Of a DNA stretch of 64,000 nt, positions 39,141-49,501 are shown piece after piece (within the stretch, counting starts at the first letter, position 1; the number at the start of each line of letters is the position of its first letter). A model generated the notes under the pieces. That model was not told the origin of the DNA. It did no database searches and saw only the letters and a program-made list of their open reading frames with translations. The position numbers were made by a program, and so were the translations under genes. Origin of the DNA: Isochrysis galbana (taxonomy: Eukaryota > Haptophyta > Isochrysidales > Isochrysidaceae); NCBI GenBank assembly GCA_018136815.1, contig CM030938.1:2211028-2275027 (forward strand), read 5' to 3'.

Positions 39141-42100
39141 TCAGATTCTCTCGGCCCGCATACCCCTCGTATCAAAGTCGTCATAGTCATCACCATCCTC
39201 AAGGAGATCGAAATTGGAAAGCGCCGATACATCTACACTGGACTGTGCCGTCCCAGTCGTGGGCGGCCGTTCCTCTTGCTCTACGATAGAGATTGTCCCA
39301 TCGTCGATAGAGACCAAGGCAATGCTCTCCAATGGTATCTGGTACCCCGAGAGGAAGGCTCGGCCGGCGTCGTTCACCTGGGAAGGCGGATTACAAGGCG
39401 CTTGTAAGCAAGACCGCGGACCATGGTCCTTCACCGGGAACATTGGGACAGGCGCTGGGCGAGAATCGCGAGGGCCAGCGGTGATGCGCAGAAGATGACA
39501 TGGAGCCACAGGATGCCGCATCAGGCGATTGCTCACCTTCTCAATGAGAAACCCCCCGCCCACCACGTTGGCATTTGCCATGCGGCACAGACGGATCATC
39601 GCATCAGCCGTTCGACCACCGGCGAGAAAATCGTCGATGATGAGCACACGATCACCTGGGCTCAAATATTCTGTTGACACGTATAGGTCCTGAGGATGGC
39701 GAGCATAACAGCAACCGTAGGAAGGCAAGCGGGCAGCGGCGGCGCGCGAGCAGACGAACATGCGAGCGCCAGGGGGGGGGGAGGCAAGTACTCACCTGCA
39801 CAGATGAAGAGACACTCGACTTGTACGACGTCTGATAAGAATCGGAGATCGAAATTTGGCGCTGCTTTCGCGCAAAGATGCATGGAAGGCCGAGGGCCTT
39901 GGCAACGAAGACTGCAGGGAGTAATCCGGTCGCCTCCACCGTGAGCACCTGACAAGCAAATCAAATGAGGTGCGCAAGCTAGGGCAACCCATGATGGGAT
40001 GCAGATTTTTTAGGGCCTAATGCACTCGCGCGCTAATGGGGATGGATGCCTTTGGCATTGGCACCCTTGGCCGTGTCTTACTTTTGTTGGTTGCTCACGT
40101 TCGAATCGTTCTGCGAGCTCTTCTCCACATGCCTCCATCATCTCTACGTCAACCATGTGATTGACAAAGCTCGAGACCTGCGTGTCCAAGCAGCGACAAG
40201 AGGCTCCCTCACGTACTCCTTGCGCAGATCGTTCGGTGCATCGCACGTCGACTTCAGAGCAGAGCGGCAGTCCCACCGCAACCGTCTCACCTTGAGAATA
40301 TCAGCGTCAAGGACTGTGGCATCCCGGAGGAGCCTCTCTTGCAACAATGCAGTCCCGGCGGTCTTCTTGCGCGTGCGGCCCTCTGCCGAGTTTTGCATCT
40401 CATAGAACTCGTCGAAAGCGGCGTTGCCGACAAATTCGAGGCCAGTCGTCTCGCAGACCTGCACCCAACGAATACAGAGTGACTTGGTTGGGTGGGATCT
40501 TTGGTACCGCATTGCTAAGTGCATGCCACGAGTGGGCCAGTGATGTTGAGCGGTGCTGTGTCATGGAGCACCAGTCACTACACATGGGAGCAAGACAGCC
40601 GCCCATCGAGGACGGGGCGTGGCACGCCTTCGAGAGGACACCACATCCAGCCCATACCTTCACAAAGAGGTCATTGTGTGCCGACGATTGGGCGATAGCA
40701 ACGTGATCAGATGACGCAAATGCCATGGGCATTCGTAGCTCCCCGTAGCCATGCAGTGAAACGTTGCCCGAAACGAAGACGGTCTCGGTGATATAGATAA
40801 CCTGCACAATGGACGGGGAGCGGTTCTCGGGCGCGACTTGAAAGCGCTGGACCGATGAGCGCATCGTCCATCTGCTCGGCCAAGAAGGACGGCAGGTGGG
40901 AAAGAGCGCTCACCTCTCTCTCCTGTTCAGAGATGGGCCTTGCTCGGCCGAGAAGCGCATCAATGGGTGCACTGTCGGCATCGACGTAAACACGCTCACT
41001 CTGCGGCTTGTTTGTTCCAGCCTCCACGTAGACAACCGTAGACTCGGAGATGGCGGGCATGCCAGTGGCGGAGAACACGGCATTAGCCTTGAGCAAGGCA
41101 AGATCCCTGTTGGATGTGGGGCAAGCGGAAATAAAGAAACGCACAACAACTCAAAGGGCGCTTGATACTGAGCGGCCATTCCAGGCTCGCGGCCTTGCCC
41201 TTCGCCAGATACGTGTCGTCCAAATTTCTGGCAACGCCCGCAATGGAGCCACCGTCATGAGCTTCACCGCGGCTGCAAACGGGGAGCACACCTTGGCGAC
41301 AACTCCTCAGTGGGTCCAAGAGAGTCGAAGTCTGCAAAGTTTTCGTGGAGGAGGACGCGCAAGTTCGCATAGGTGGCGGAGATCATGCGGAAACGTTTGT
41401 GGCTTGTCGCGCACGCCCAGACGTGCAGCCATTCCGTCTCGGGGAAAGTTGACGGGATCTCGACCTCGCCCCGCGAGAGGTCCTCGACGTAAGCGACCAG
41501 CGACGGTGAGAACTCCACACCCTCTGCCATCGAGCGGCCACGCGCAGCCTTGCGCCCTGCCCCGCCGCTGCGCGCCTTGCCGGCAGCCGTGTCCTTCCTC
41601 GGAGCTGTCTCTTCCTCCGAGTCGTACATCTCGTTCATCCGCGCCTCCGCCTCGGCGCGCTCCGCCGCCAACTCCTCCGCCGCGAGATATTCTGCGGCAT
41701 CATAGGCGTCCATGCCGGCTGGCCCAGGCACCTCCTCGCCGTTCTCCTCTGCCAGCTGCACCTTGCGCACCATCTCGCGCAGCTCGTCCTCGTTGTACCC
41801 AACAAGATCTTCTGCACTACCGGGGATATACTCTGAGTTTGCGTTGATCTTGATGCCGTCCTCGCGCTCGGCCTCCTCGACCAGCGACTCCCAGTTGGCC
41901 CCATACTTGCGCTCGAGCAGCAGCGGGAAAAAGTCGGTGACCGAGATGGCGGAGTCGTCGTCCTCCTCCTCAGGTGTGCCGAGTGGCTCGTCCCATTCGA
42001 GCTCATCGGGCTCCTCGGCGGACGCCCCGCCGCGGGCGGGCCCGGCCGACGGTGCCACGCGTGCGGGAGGAGGCAGAGGCAGAGGCAGCGGCTCCTCCTC

Positions 42101-42280
42101 ATCTGCAAAGCGGACCGCCACTTCCCATGTGGCGGACTCCCAGCTCTCGTCGTCGTCGGGCTGGGGCGCGGAGGTAGAGGCGAGCGGGAGGCGCGCGCGA
42201 CGGGCCAGCCCGCCCACTGGCGGCGCGCCCAGCCAGCCGGCACAGAGCAGCGCGGGCACGCCACACCAGAGCGCGCCCAT
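39141..42280 (-). CDS. Plastid-targeted protein with C-terminal xanthine phosphoribosyltransferase domain
   Basis: Eight exons on minus: 42280-41292, 41106-40914, 40801-40658, 40458-40291, 40177-40082, 39948-39796, 39689-39537 and 39377-39141. All junctions are GT-AG and in frame; 710 aa. The N-terminus (MGALWCGVPALLCAGWLGAP) is signal-peptide-like, followed by an Arg/Ser-rich stretch, as in complex-plastid leaders. Next come an acidic region, a segment WLHVWACATSHKRFRMISAT, and a beta-rich part (VIYITETVFVSGNVSLHGYG, GLEFVGNAAFDEFYEMQ) that I cannot assign. The last about 235 residues are a bacterial-type XPRT: LLQERLLRDATVLDADILK, VSSFVNHMVDVEMMEACGEE, VLTVEATGLLPAVFVAKALG, the PRPP loop VLIIDDFLAGGRTADAMIRL, and GYQIPLESIALVSIDDGTI. 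XPRT makes XMP from xanthine and PRPP, so purine salvage in the plastid is the likely role. Confidence 0.8.
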
Positions 42281-42299
42281 CGCGCGCCGCCGTGCGAGC

Positions 42300-43090
42300 T
42301 CTCTCCCCTCTGTTCTCTCTCCCACTCTCGAATCTCGAATCTCTAAATTCCTTCCCCTCCCACACGCACTCTCTCCCCCTCGTCTTTCTCCCTCCTTGTT
42401 TCTTTCTATCTCTCCCCCCCCTTCCTCCCCCCCCTCTCTTCCTCTCCCCTCTCCCGCTCTGCTCCCTCATATCTTTCCCTCTCCCCTTGGGTCCTCTCTC
42501 TCTCCCCCTACTGAGTAGAGATCGTGCAGAGGAAGGATAAACCCTTTCCCTTTCCTCCGGCGCACTACGGTTCCGTAAATACTAAAGTAACGACGATCTA
42601 AGCCAGTTCTATGATTTTACTTCGTACGATTGTCACTGCATTCTTAACTTCTAGCGTTCGCGCCCTCTCTCCCTCTGTCTCTCTCCAGCGGATACAGAAC
42701 GCGCGCGCCATGGCGGCAGGCACAGGGGAAGAGCTGGCGCAGGCCGAGCACGCTGCGCTCGCGGAGCGCAGGACGAGCTGGCGCCGCCTCCCATCTCGCC
42801 GCGGCGGCGACGCGGCGACCCTACATGCATGTACTACATGTGAAACACAGTCAAACTTAGATATAAAACAGCAAAAACAGTGTGTTTTTTGCCGTCGAAA
42901 AAAAACAGAGAAAAACAGTGTAAAAAACAGATGTGCGGGGGGGGGGGACGGCGGGACGAGGGGCGGCCCGTGTCGCGCTCCCTCCCTCCCCCTCCTTCCC
43001 TCCCTCTGTCCTGTCCACCGATAAAAATCCAAAGGGGCACGAAGCCGCGCCACAGGCTAAATAAAAAGAGAACTCCAACAATCCGCACGG
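42300..43090. other. Pyrimidine-rich promoter side and mixed repeats
   Basis: 42300-42520 is CT-rich upstream of the XPRT gene. Around 42700-42840 a GC-rich frame (MAAGTGEELAQAEHAALAER) starts at GCGCGCGCCATGGCGG and may be a captured exon. 42840-42930 is A-rich with repeated AAAACAG. No gene called. Confidence 0.4.
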
Positions 43091-43144
43091 GGAATGTTCA
43101 CTTCATCTCTAGTCGCTTCAACTGGTGGTGCAGGCACACACCCC

Positions 43145-43285
43145 GTCGCAATGACCTTCCTTTTCTTGTTAACGGTTAACGGCGTGGAAATGGAAAAATG
43201 GTGGCGGTTTAGCCTGCCAAAGGGTAAGGTCCTCACCTCAAGAGGGCAGCAGATGATTAATTCGATGCGTAGGCCATTAACACTA
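43145..43285 (+). repeat. Partial upstream duplicate of the 43353 ORF 3' half
   Basis: Closely repeats 43540-43672, including GGCGGTTTAGCCTGCCAAAG, GGTAAGGTCCTCACCTCAAG and ATGATTAATTCGATGCG. The encoded peptide WWRFSLPKGKVLTSRGQQMI corresponds to the end of the ORF at 43353, so this is a 5'-truncated copy about 390 bp upstream. Confidence 0.75.
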
Positions 43286-43352
43286 AAGACGTGACGTCCA
43301 GCGGACGACACGCACCCAAAGTTTTTCGGATAATAATGTTAAAGGCGGGTGC

Positions 43353-43661
43353 ATGTCGATCTACCTTCAATACAGCAAAGACAAGTACGACGTCATTCGG
43401 CTAAAAGATGCGATACTAAGGTTGTTTATAGTCTTTGTCGTTGCCATCTTAATACCAGGCTCCTTTACCATGGTATTCTTACAGAAGTCAGGGTTGAACG
43501 CCGCCATACAGTTTGGAATCGCGCTGGGAGTAAGCATCGCAATAACCTTCCTTTTCTTGTTAATGGCGTGGAAATGGAAATGGTGGCGGTTTAGCCTGCC
43601 AAAGGGTAAGGTCCTCACCTCAAGAGGACAGCATATGATTAATTCGATGCGGAGGCCATAA
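43353..43661 (+). CDS. Small two-TM membrane protein ORF in an AT-richer island
   Basis: 102 aa, MSIYLQYSKDKYDVIRLKDA... It has two hydrophobic helices (LFIVFVVAILIPGSF and IQFGIALGVSIAITFLFLLM) separated by a short loop, then a Trp/Lys-rich KWKWWRFSLPKGKVLT and a basic C-terminus. Codon choice is AT-richer than in the surrounding genes (for example ATA, TTA and AAA are common), so the segment may be of foreign origin. No family recognised. A partial copy sits upstream at 43145-43285. Whether it is expressed is unknown; no intron or clear promoter is seen. Confidence 0.45.
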   Translation: MSIYLQYSKDKYDVIRLKDAILRLFIVFVVAILIPGSFTMVFLQKSGLNAAIQFGIALGVSIAITFLFLLMAWKWKWWRFSLPKGKVLTSRGQHMINSMRRP

Positions 43662-43679
43662 CACTAAAGACGCACCCCG

Positions 43680-44249
43680 CACACCACCGAGTGGTCGTCG
43701 CCCGCCGACTGTGAAGTACATCACCACCTCGCCGACCGACGCGGTTCCCGCCGGGCAGTGCCTGGACACCTCCGCCGCCCGACCATCGGCGCAAATGCCG
43801 CGGAGATCCCGTTTGTACTATAATAAGGGGGTCCTTTAAGTAGAACTTATACCGTCCACATGGGGGGCACTTGCGGAAAAAACAACCAAACCTGAGGTTG
43901 CACCCTCTCCCCGGTATCACTCGGACACCTGGCCCGTCAGGCATGGCGGGATTCCGGGACGGAAAAGTTATGTCCAATTAGCTAGTGGGGTTGGCTAGGA
44001 TATAACATTGATTATCATTATTATATATTATATCACTTCTTGTGCTGCTCTCTTTCTCTGTTCATGACTAGCACGATCCCATCGTGCGCGGGCGCACCGC
44101 CCGCGTAGCGGCAGCAGCGCAGCGCGCGCAGCAGCAGGTGCAGCAGCCGCGCAAGCTCCAAGTCGGCCGTGGCGCCCGCGCCGAAGAGCAACTCCCCACT
44201 TGGCCGTGCAGCTCCTCGCTCCTCGTGCGCGCGCACGCGCGGCACGTAA
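43680..44249. other. Intergenic, with a short open frame on minus
   Basis: A minus-strand frame at 44250-44033 encodes ELLFGAGATADLELARLLHL, LLRALRCCRYAGGAPAHDG, ending VMNREREQHKK. It looks protein-like and may be a captured or orphan exon, but its 5' side is lost in a G/T-rich repeat (GTGGGTGC)n near 44255-44290. Otherwise nothing recognised. Confidence 0.35.
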
Positions 44250-44289
44250 GAGTCAGTGGGTGCGTGGGTGCGTGGGTGCGTGGGTGCAC

Positions 44290-45220
44290 CGTAGCTACAC
44301 AGTACACAGTACCGGCGGTGTGGTGTTAACCCGCTGATGGTACCAACACTTGCAGATTGAGGTGTTAACGCATGTGCCACACCTAGCCAATGGAGGTGTT
44401 AACGCAAAGTGGGTCAACACCGGGTAAACGTGAACCCATACGCCCTGCCCATTGTTTGGCTCCGGCCAGAGTTTCGATCCAAAACCACCCTTATTTCGAT
44501 TCGAAATTTCGATGAGGTTGGAGCAAATTTCGAGCTTCGAGGGGTCAAATTTCGGCCTAATTTCGAATCGGAATTTTTGCTTAAGCGTCGCCGCGGCGGG
44601 GCCTGATGCGTTGCCGCGCGGCCACATCCCACATCCCCGGTCTCGGATGCTGAGTGGAGACCAACCTCCTGCGACGAGCTTGGGGGGGTCGGAGGGATGC
44701 CCTGAGCCCTCAAGGGCGTCATCATCATCATCCTCATCCTCGTCGTTGTCGGTTTTGCGCTTGCGCTTGGATGCCCGGAAGCGCGCCAAGGCGCGGCGCG
44801 CGGCCCCGGGCGGGGGGGGGGGGAGCGGGGAGCGGGCTGGGGGGGGGGCTTATTTCGCTACGTCAGCGCCATATCGACCTTTATTTCGGTAAAAAGTTTT
44901 GATTGCGATTGGCCCCCCTTATTTCGAAAAAAAATTCTCGAAACTCTGGCCGGAGCCAACCCATTGTGGATCCCTTTTCCCACCTAAATTTCGTGAAATT
45001 TCGCGCAAAATGGCACGCGGCATAAGGGCCCCAATGGGGGGGGGGGGGGGGGCGAAATCTGTGCCCTTCCTTAATGGTAATGGTGGGTGCCGGAGGGGAG
45101 TGGGAGTGGAGAGTGGAGAGGGCCGGGGGAGTCTTGGGGGTGGGGGTGTAGAACGCTTGCGTGAGAGTAGTGGTTCCAGAGCCAGAGCGGTGTGCGCGGC
45201 GAGAATATTAAATTATGTAA
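44290..45220 (+). mobile_element. Family C/E retroelement interrupted by a hAT MITE
   Basis: 44330-44455 (repeated GTGTTAACGC, then GTAAACGTGAACCCATACGC) matches the inverse of 54080-54200. After the MITE the element resumes at 44968 and ends GCGGCGAGAATATTAAATTA at 45197-45216, a family 3' tail. The nested MITE lies at 44456-44959. Confidence 0.55.
44456..44959. mobile_element. 504-bp hAT-type MITE with perfect TIRs and 8-bp TSD
   Basis: The first 22 bases (TTGGCTCCGGCCAGAGTTTC, GA) are the exact reverse complement of the last 22 (44938-44959). The target duplication CCCATTGT is at 44448-44455 and 44960-44967. An 8-bp duplication is typical of hAT transposition. No transposase is inside. 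The minus-strand interior encodes a stretch beginning near 44789 (MARFRASKRKRKTDNDEDED) that looks like part of a host nuclear protein gene. (TTATTTCG) motifs lie inside both ends. Confidence 0.9.
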
Positions 45221-45657
45221 TAGGGCTACTGGCTCCTGGGTTGTGATTTTCACGTGTGGCTTCATATCCCGACAGCCCGACCTAACCAGAAGCCAGAAGA
45301 ACAGAAGAAGCACTTGTCACTGCTCGCTGCTCGCTGCCCGCTGCTCGCCACTTCTAACTTTTTACTCTTAGTGCGAGCCTGTCGATACCGGCTGGGAGCC
45401 CAGCCAGATCGAGAGCTCCGCGCCCCCCTCCGCCCCTTCCCGTGGCCTCCCTCTCCCTCCGCCGCGCACGCCCGCAAGAGCTCCCCCGCTCCTCTCTTGT
45501 CTCTCTCTCCACTCGGCTTCTTCTAATATACCGAGGATTCACTTGCAGCTGACGCCTCCACCGCCCCCCCCGCTCCCCCCCCCCCCACCCCCCCGCCCGC
45601 GTCTCTCCTCTCCGCCCCACGCACGCCCCGCCCCCTCCCCCCTCTCTCCTGCCAGCA

Positions 45658-46299
45658 ATGCGCGCGTGCCTGCTCGCGCTCCTCGCCGTCGGAGCCGATG
45701 CACTCCTTACCTTTGCGCCTGTCCGCCCCGCCTGCTCGCGCGCCGCCGTCGCCATGAAGGTCTTTGACTGGAAGGTTCGCGGATCCGAGCAGCCTGCCCT
45801 CGAGGGCCTCGACCTCTCGAGCCTGTCCAAGGCGCCGGGCTCGGCGCACAGGGGCATGCGCAAGGGCCGTGGTGTGTCCGCTGGTAAGGGTGTCACTTGC
45901 GGCTTCGGTAACCGCGGCCAGAAGTCTCGCAGTGGCCGCTCGGTCCGCCCTGGCTTCGAGGGCGGCCAGATCCCGCTCTATCGCCGCCTACCCAAATTCG
46001 TTGGGCGGCCCACTGGCGCCGGTCACACGAAGACCGAGTACGAGATCATCAAGATCTCTGCCCTCAACAAGGCCTCTGAGGGTTCCGAGGTCGACTACTC
46101 CTCACTCCTCGACATGCGTGCTGTTTCCAAGTCAAAGCTCAAGCTCAACAAGGTTGTCGGTGGTGCGGAGAAGCTTTCTGTCAAGGGCCTGAAGGTGAAG
46201 GCCCACGCGTTCACTGACTCGGCGCGCGCGGAGATCGAGGCCCTCGGCGGCTCCTGCATCACTATCTCGCCCACTACTAACAAGGTGATCGAGGCCTGA
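45658..46299 (+). CDS. RPL15: Plastid ribosomal protein L15 (uL15c), nuclear-encoded
   Basis: Single exon, 213 aa from the ATG at 45658. The leader is a signal peptide (MRACLLALLAVGADA) followed by a transit region starting near Phe (LLTFAPVRPACSRAAVAMK), the two-part form used for secondary plastids of red-algal origin. The mature part has the L15 pattern: SSLSKAPGSAHRGMRKGRG, SAGKGVTCGFGNRGQKSRSG, GFEGGQIPLYRRLPKFVGRP, a central variable loop, and the C-terminal GGAEKLSVKGLKVKAHAFTD with a final Gly-Gly segment. L15 assembles late into the 50S subunit of plastid ribosomes. C-runs and CT-rich DNA lie directly upstream. Confidence 0.95.
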   Translation: MRACLLALLAVGADALLTFAPVRPACSRAAVAMKVFDWKVRGSEQPALEGLDLSSLSKAPGSAHRGMRKGRGVSAGKGVTCGFGNRGQKSRSGRSVRPGFEGGQIPLYRRLPKFVGRPTGAGHTKTEYEIIKISALNKASEGSEVDYSSLLDMRAVSKSKLKLNKVVGGAEKLSVKGLKVKAHAFTDSARAEIEALGGSCITISPTTNKVIEA

Positions 46300-47050
46300 A
46301 CCGTTATCGAGCTTGAGTAGAGTGGGCGTCATTGCGGTAGATAACATGTGCACCGCCTTCGCGGAGCGGCTTGGCGCTATGTGGCGAGTGTACCGACGAT
46401 GAGACGCAGCGCTGGACGCCGGCCCTCTTATTTTTAGGGAAGATGCCCTTTGTGTCGATCGCTCGTCGTTGTGCAGCCTGCCGCCCGCTTGTACCGCTAA
46501 TCGCTTCAGGGTGGCTCCAATGCAGTCGTTGCCCTTGTCGAGTGTGCTCCTGCTTTCTTGGACAATAGATGAGCGTGTCAACGCTGTGCCGATTGAGCAC
46601 ATGCGTGACGTTGAATCCAGTGCTGTCGTCCTCAATTTCCGGGGCGCAAAGCCAGACCCGCTCTTGTCGTGCATAGCATGCGTCTCCGTCTTGCAGTTGC
46701 TAGCTAGCTCGCTAGTTGCTTGTCTTGTGGCAATGTTGCGCTGGCTTGATGTTGCTGTATGGGGACAAACGACTTTTAGAGAGCCAAACTCTTGAGCCCT
46801 TCTTCATGAGGCGTGCATAGCGACCCAGTATCATTCATCTGCTACTAACATGGGGGGGAAACTGCTTGATAATTTCACTGTACACGCGGCTTTGGCTTTG
46901 GCATAGTAGTAGTAGAAGTAGAAGTAGACAGTAGCCCTTGTCGTGACATCAAATACGAATATCCCCATCCATCCCAGCCCAAGATCCAGCCCGACTCTCC
47001 ATGAGTGAGATGATTCTATTATCATTCATATATAATCTTAAAATGTACAA
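46300..47050. other. Intergenic stretch
   Basis: No gene or repeat recognised; a short AGAAGTAG tract lies near 46905-46930. Confidence 0.5.
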
Positions 47051-47330
47051 AACTATTGTTATAGTTTGAACTATGGAGCGTGCCGCGACCGCGCTCCCGA
47101 GCCCCAGGCGACCCTCGCCACTGCGCCCCACCTGGGACGCCCCACGCCGCCCGAGGTGGCTCGTCAGAAAGCCCTCTCAAAGCCCATCCAGCCCATCCAA
47201 TCCACACCCGCGCGAGCGCGCGGGGTGGCGAGCACTGGCACCGAACAGGTTGCCACCATGGCTCTGCGTATCATGTATCATGCAAGGGTTCTCTTTGAGA
47301 TTAGGCCCAGGCACAATTATCTAGACAAGC
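47051..47330 (+). mobile_element. MERA-type retroelement 5' end
   Basis: Hairpin AACTATTGTTATAGTT (47051-47066), TGAACT, then ATGGAGCGTGCCGCG opening MERAATALPSPRRPSPLRPT (83 codons). The downstream part is unlike the other MERA elements. No 3' end could be assigned. Confidence 0.5.
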
Positions 47331-47839
47331 TTTGGGATATTTGGGTGCACTTTTGGCCCATTTGGATATCTCCGGATATTTGGGCCGGTCATAGGCCCCG
47401 GCGGCCAATACTAGGGGGGTGCAATACGCAATACCGGGGGGCAATACCAGCAGGGGGGGGAGGGGGATCGTGGATCGTGGAGCGGGGGGGGAGTCGCGGC
47501 ACCGCGGATGATGGGATCACCGCATGACTCTTGGTTACTTAGTAAATGGCCCTGTTTACATGTGAATAATAGTGAGTACGTCTGTGCACGCCACCGTGAA
47601 CTAGAACGAGCCGACATCGACGATGGAAGCAGGTGAGTGAGCCCGGATGGGACAACAGGTACAAGGTCAACAGGTTTCGGGGGCCTATTCCTATTAAGAG
47701 GACCTATTGACAGGTCGCAATAGGTCCGTAACAGGTCAAAATAAAACTCATTTTACTAATTTTATAGATGTATGAGTATGTGATGTATATTATGAATATG
47801 ATTGGCTTCTGACTTCTGAGCTAAGTTACTAGGGAGAGG

Positions 47840-47945
47840 AAGGGATCCGAGATGATTTGGGCGTGGCTACGATAGCGGTACCTATAGTATAGGCCTATAG
47901 CCACGCGCGAGGCGAGAATATTGAAAGGTTTTTTTTTACCTATTA
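47840..47945 (+). mobile_element. LINE-type 3' tail
   Basis: GGGCGTGGCTACGATAGCGG, then GCCACGCGCGAGGCGAGAAT, ATTGAAAGG and T9. Flanked by CCTATTAACAGGT-like short repeats (47660-48010). Confidence 0.65.
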
Positions 47946-48199
47946 CCTATTAACAGGTAACAGGTCTGGTAGGCCTCTTGACCTCTTAATAGAACCTATT
48001 AGAAGCCTATTGTCCCATCTGGGTGAGTGAGGCCTGAGCGAGCGCTCGCTCTCCGCTGCCCTGCCCGTTGTGCCTGCCCGCGGCGGCGGCCGCGCGCGAT
48101 GCCTCACATCACTCAATGTTCCCGCATTGGGACGAATACCCAACGATTCGTCGGAACGCCCGCCGCCTGACCCAAGGAAGGGGGCCTCCTGGAAGGACA

Positions 48200-49148
48200 G
48201 AGATGTCTCGCAGGAGGCGGGGGAAATGCAACAAGTAGAAATTAAGGTTAAGGTCTCAGACGATGAGAGATACATCAAAAAACTCAACATCAACAATATA
48301 TGGATCCACACAAACACAGACTACCTCGGAGAGGTCTCCGAGACCGGTAATTTAGCAAATGCTGAAGAACTCCGACGCTACCACCCCCCGGCTCGGTGGG
48401 ATAACGGGTACAAAGGACCCAAATACATGGAGTATCCATTAGCTGACGAATACGCAATACAAAAAAAGGGGAAAATCGCGCTCGACGCGATCACGGTTTC
48501 CGACATCACAAAGACTGCGCTCAAAGCAACACGCCGCAACGACTCACAAGCGGCCAGAAAAGCATGGGAGAATCGTCTTGACAACACTAAAGACGACTGG
48601 AACCACATAGCCAAGTTATACACCCTGCCGTTGCTAAAACACACCGACAAACACCCACACTTCAAACACATCACTCACAGGAGGATAGGAACCAAGAATA
48701 GATTCGATCATAGCACAACGAGAAAATGCAGGATGTGCAACCGTTACCAAGAAGATTCGTGTCACCTAGCGTGGTGCCCAGCGACGCCACCAATAATCCA
48801 TGATGATGAGCTCCTCCCATCATGTGGGCACGAGGCCCCCATTGACCCCTACTTGTAAGAGTAGGTTGAAACATGTCAATCTTAGAACCAATAATAGGCC
48901 CCCTAGCTAAACCAAAAAGACGACACACGACACACCCACACCAAAAAGCAAAGACCATGCCCAGAACCCACGCTCCAAACCGGGCCCATGGTAGTGCACC
49001 TGGGCCGCACCCCGGAAACCAAAGAAAAGGGAATGAAGGGGGGAAGGAGAGGAGGTGGAGGGAAGGGAACTAAAGGGCATTGGCGGTGGAACGGTAATAG
49101 GTGCCGGTGGACTAGTAGGTGTGTGGCCCAAAATCTTCAGAGGTTTTT
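48200..49148 (+). mobile_element. 5'-truncated LINE piece with CCHC knuckle and family C 3' end
   Basis: The open frame from about 48200 to 48790 encodes IKKLNINNIWIHTNTDYLGE, YHPPARWDNGYKGPKYMEYP, DITKTALKATRRNDSQAARK, YTLPLLKHTDKHPHFKHITH, RRIGTKNRFDHSTTRK and the knuckle C-R-M-C-N-R-Y-Q-E-D-S-C-H-L-A-W-C. It is closely related to the piece at 22841-23585. After ...WCPAT the two copies diverge. At 48820-48866 an inverted family B 5' end (hairpin CCTACTTGTAAGAGTAGG, 48848-48865) is spliced in. The 3' UTR follows (GTAGTGCACCTGGGCC, CCGGAAACCAAAGAAAAGG) to CTTCAGAGG plus T7 at 49148. Confidence 0.75.
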
Positions 49149-49501
49149 TTGGGTAAGAACCAATCAATGTTGTCATACCACTGCACATGTACTCGTTTGG
49201 GGTTTGAGTTGCACGGTTGACACGATCCATGATGGTCACTAAGTAAAGCAAGCATGGTAAAACACTGTTCACTATGGCCATGTTCGTTGTGCGCCTGCCT
49301 TAGCCCGAGTTTCGCGCTCGTACTCATGGCGGATCACAGGAATATGATAGCAACAAATACGGACATAGAGAGTTGCCCATCCATTCACCTACTCGGTATT
49401 TCCTAGCCAGCGATCTCCCGATGTTCATTGACGGTGAGGTTAGGACTCAGCGAGGGCCGCTCTTCTCTCCAGATCGCCGCTAGAGGGGCCTTTCAGACAT
49501 G

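Noticed and set aside
44033-44380. Minus-strand frame of 115 codons as a gene
   Set aside because: Its N-terminal third lies in repeat DNA and no start or family could be supported; kept only as a possible captured exon.
48820-48870. Hairpin and GAGGCCCCCATTGACC near the LINE piece read as the LINE's own 3' end
   Set aside because: The orientation is wrong: it is a family B 5' end on the minus strand, and the LINE 3' UTR with oligo-T continues to 49148.
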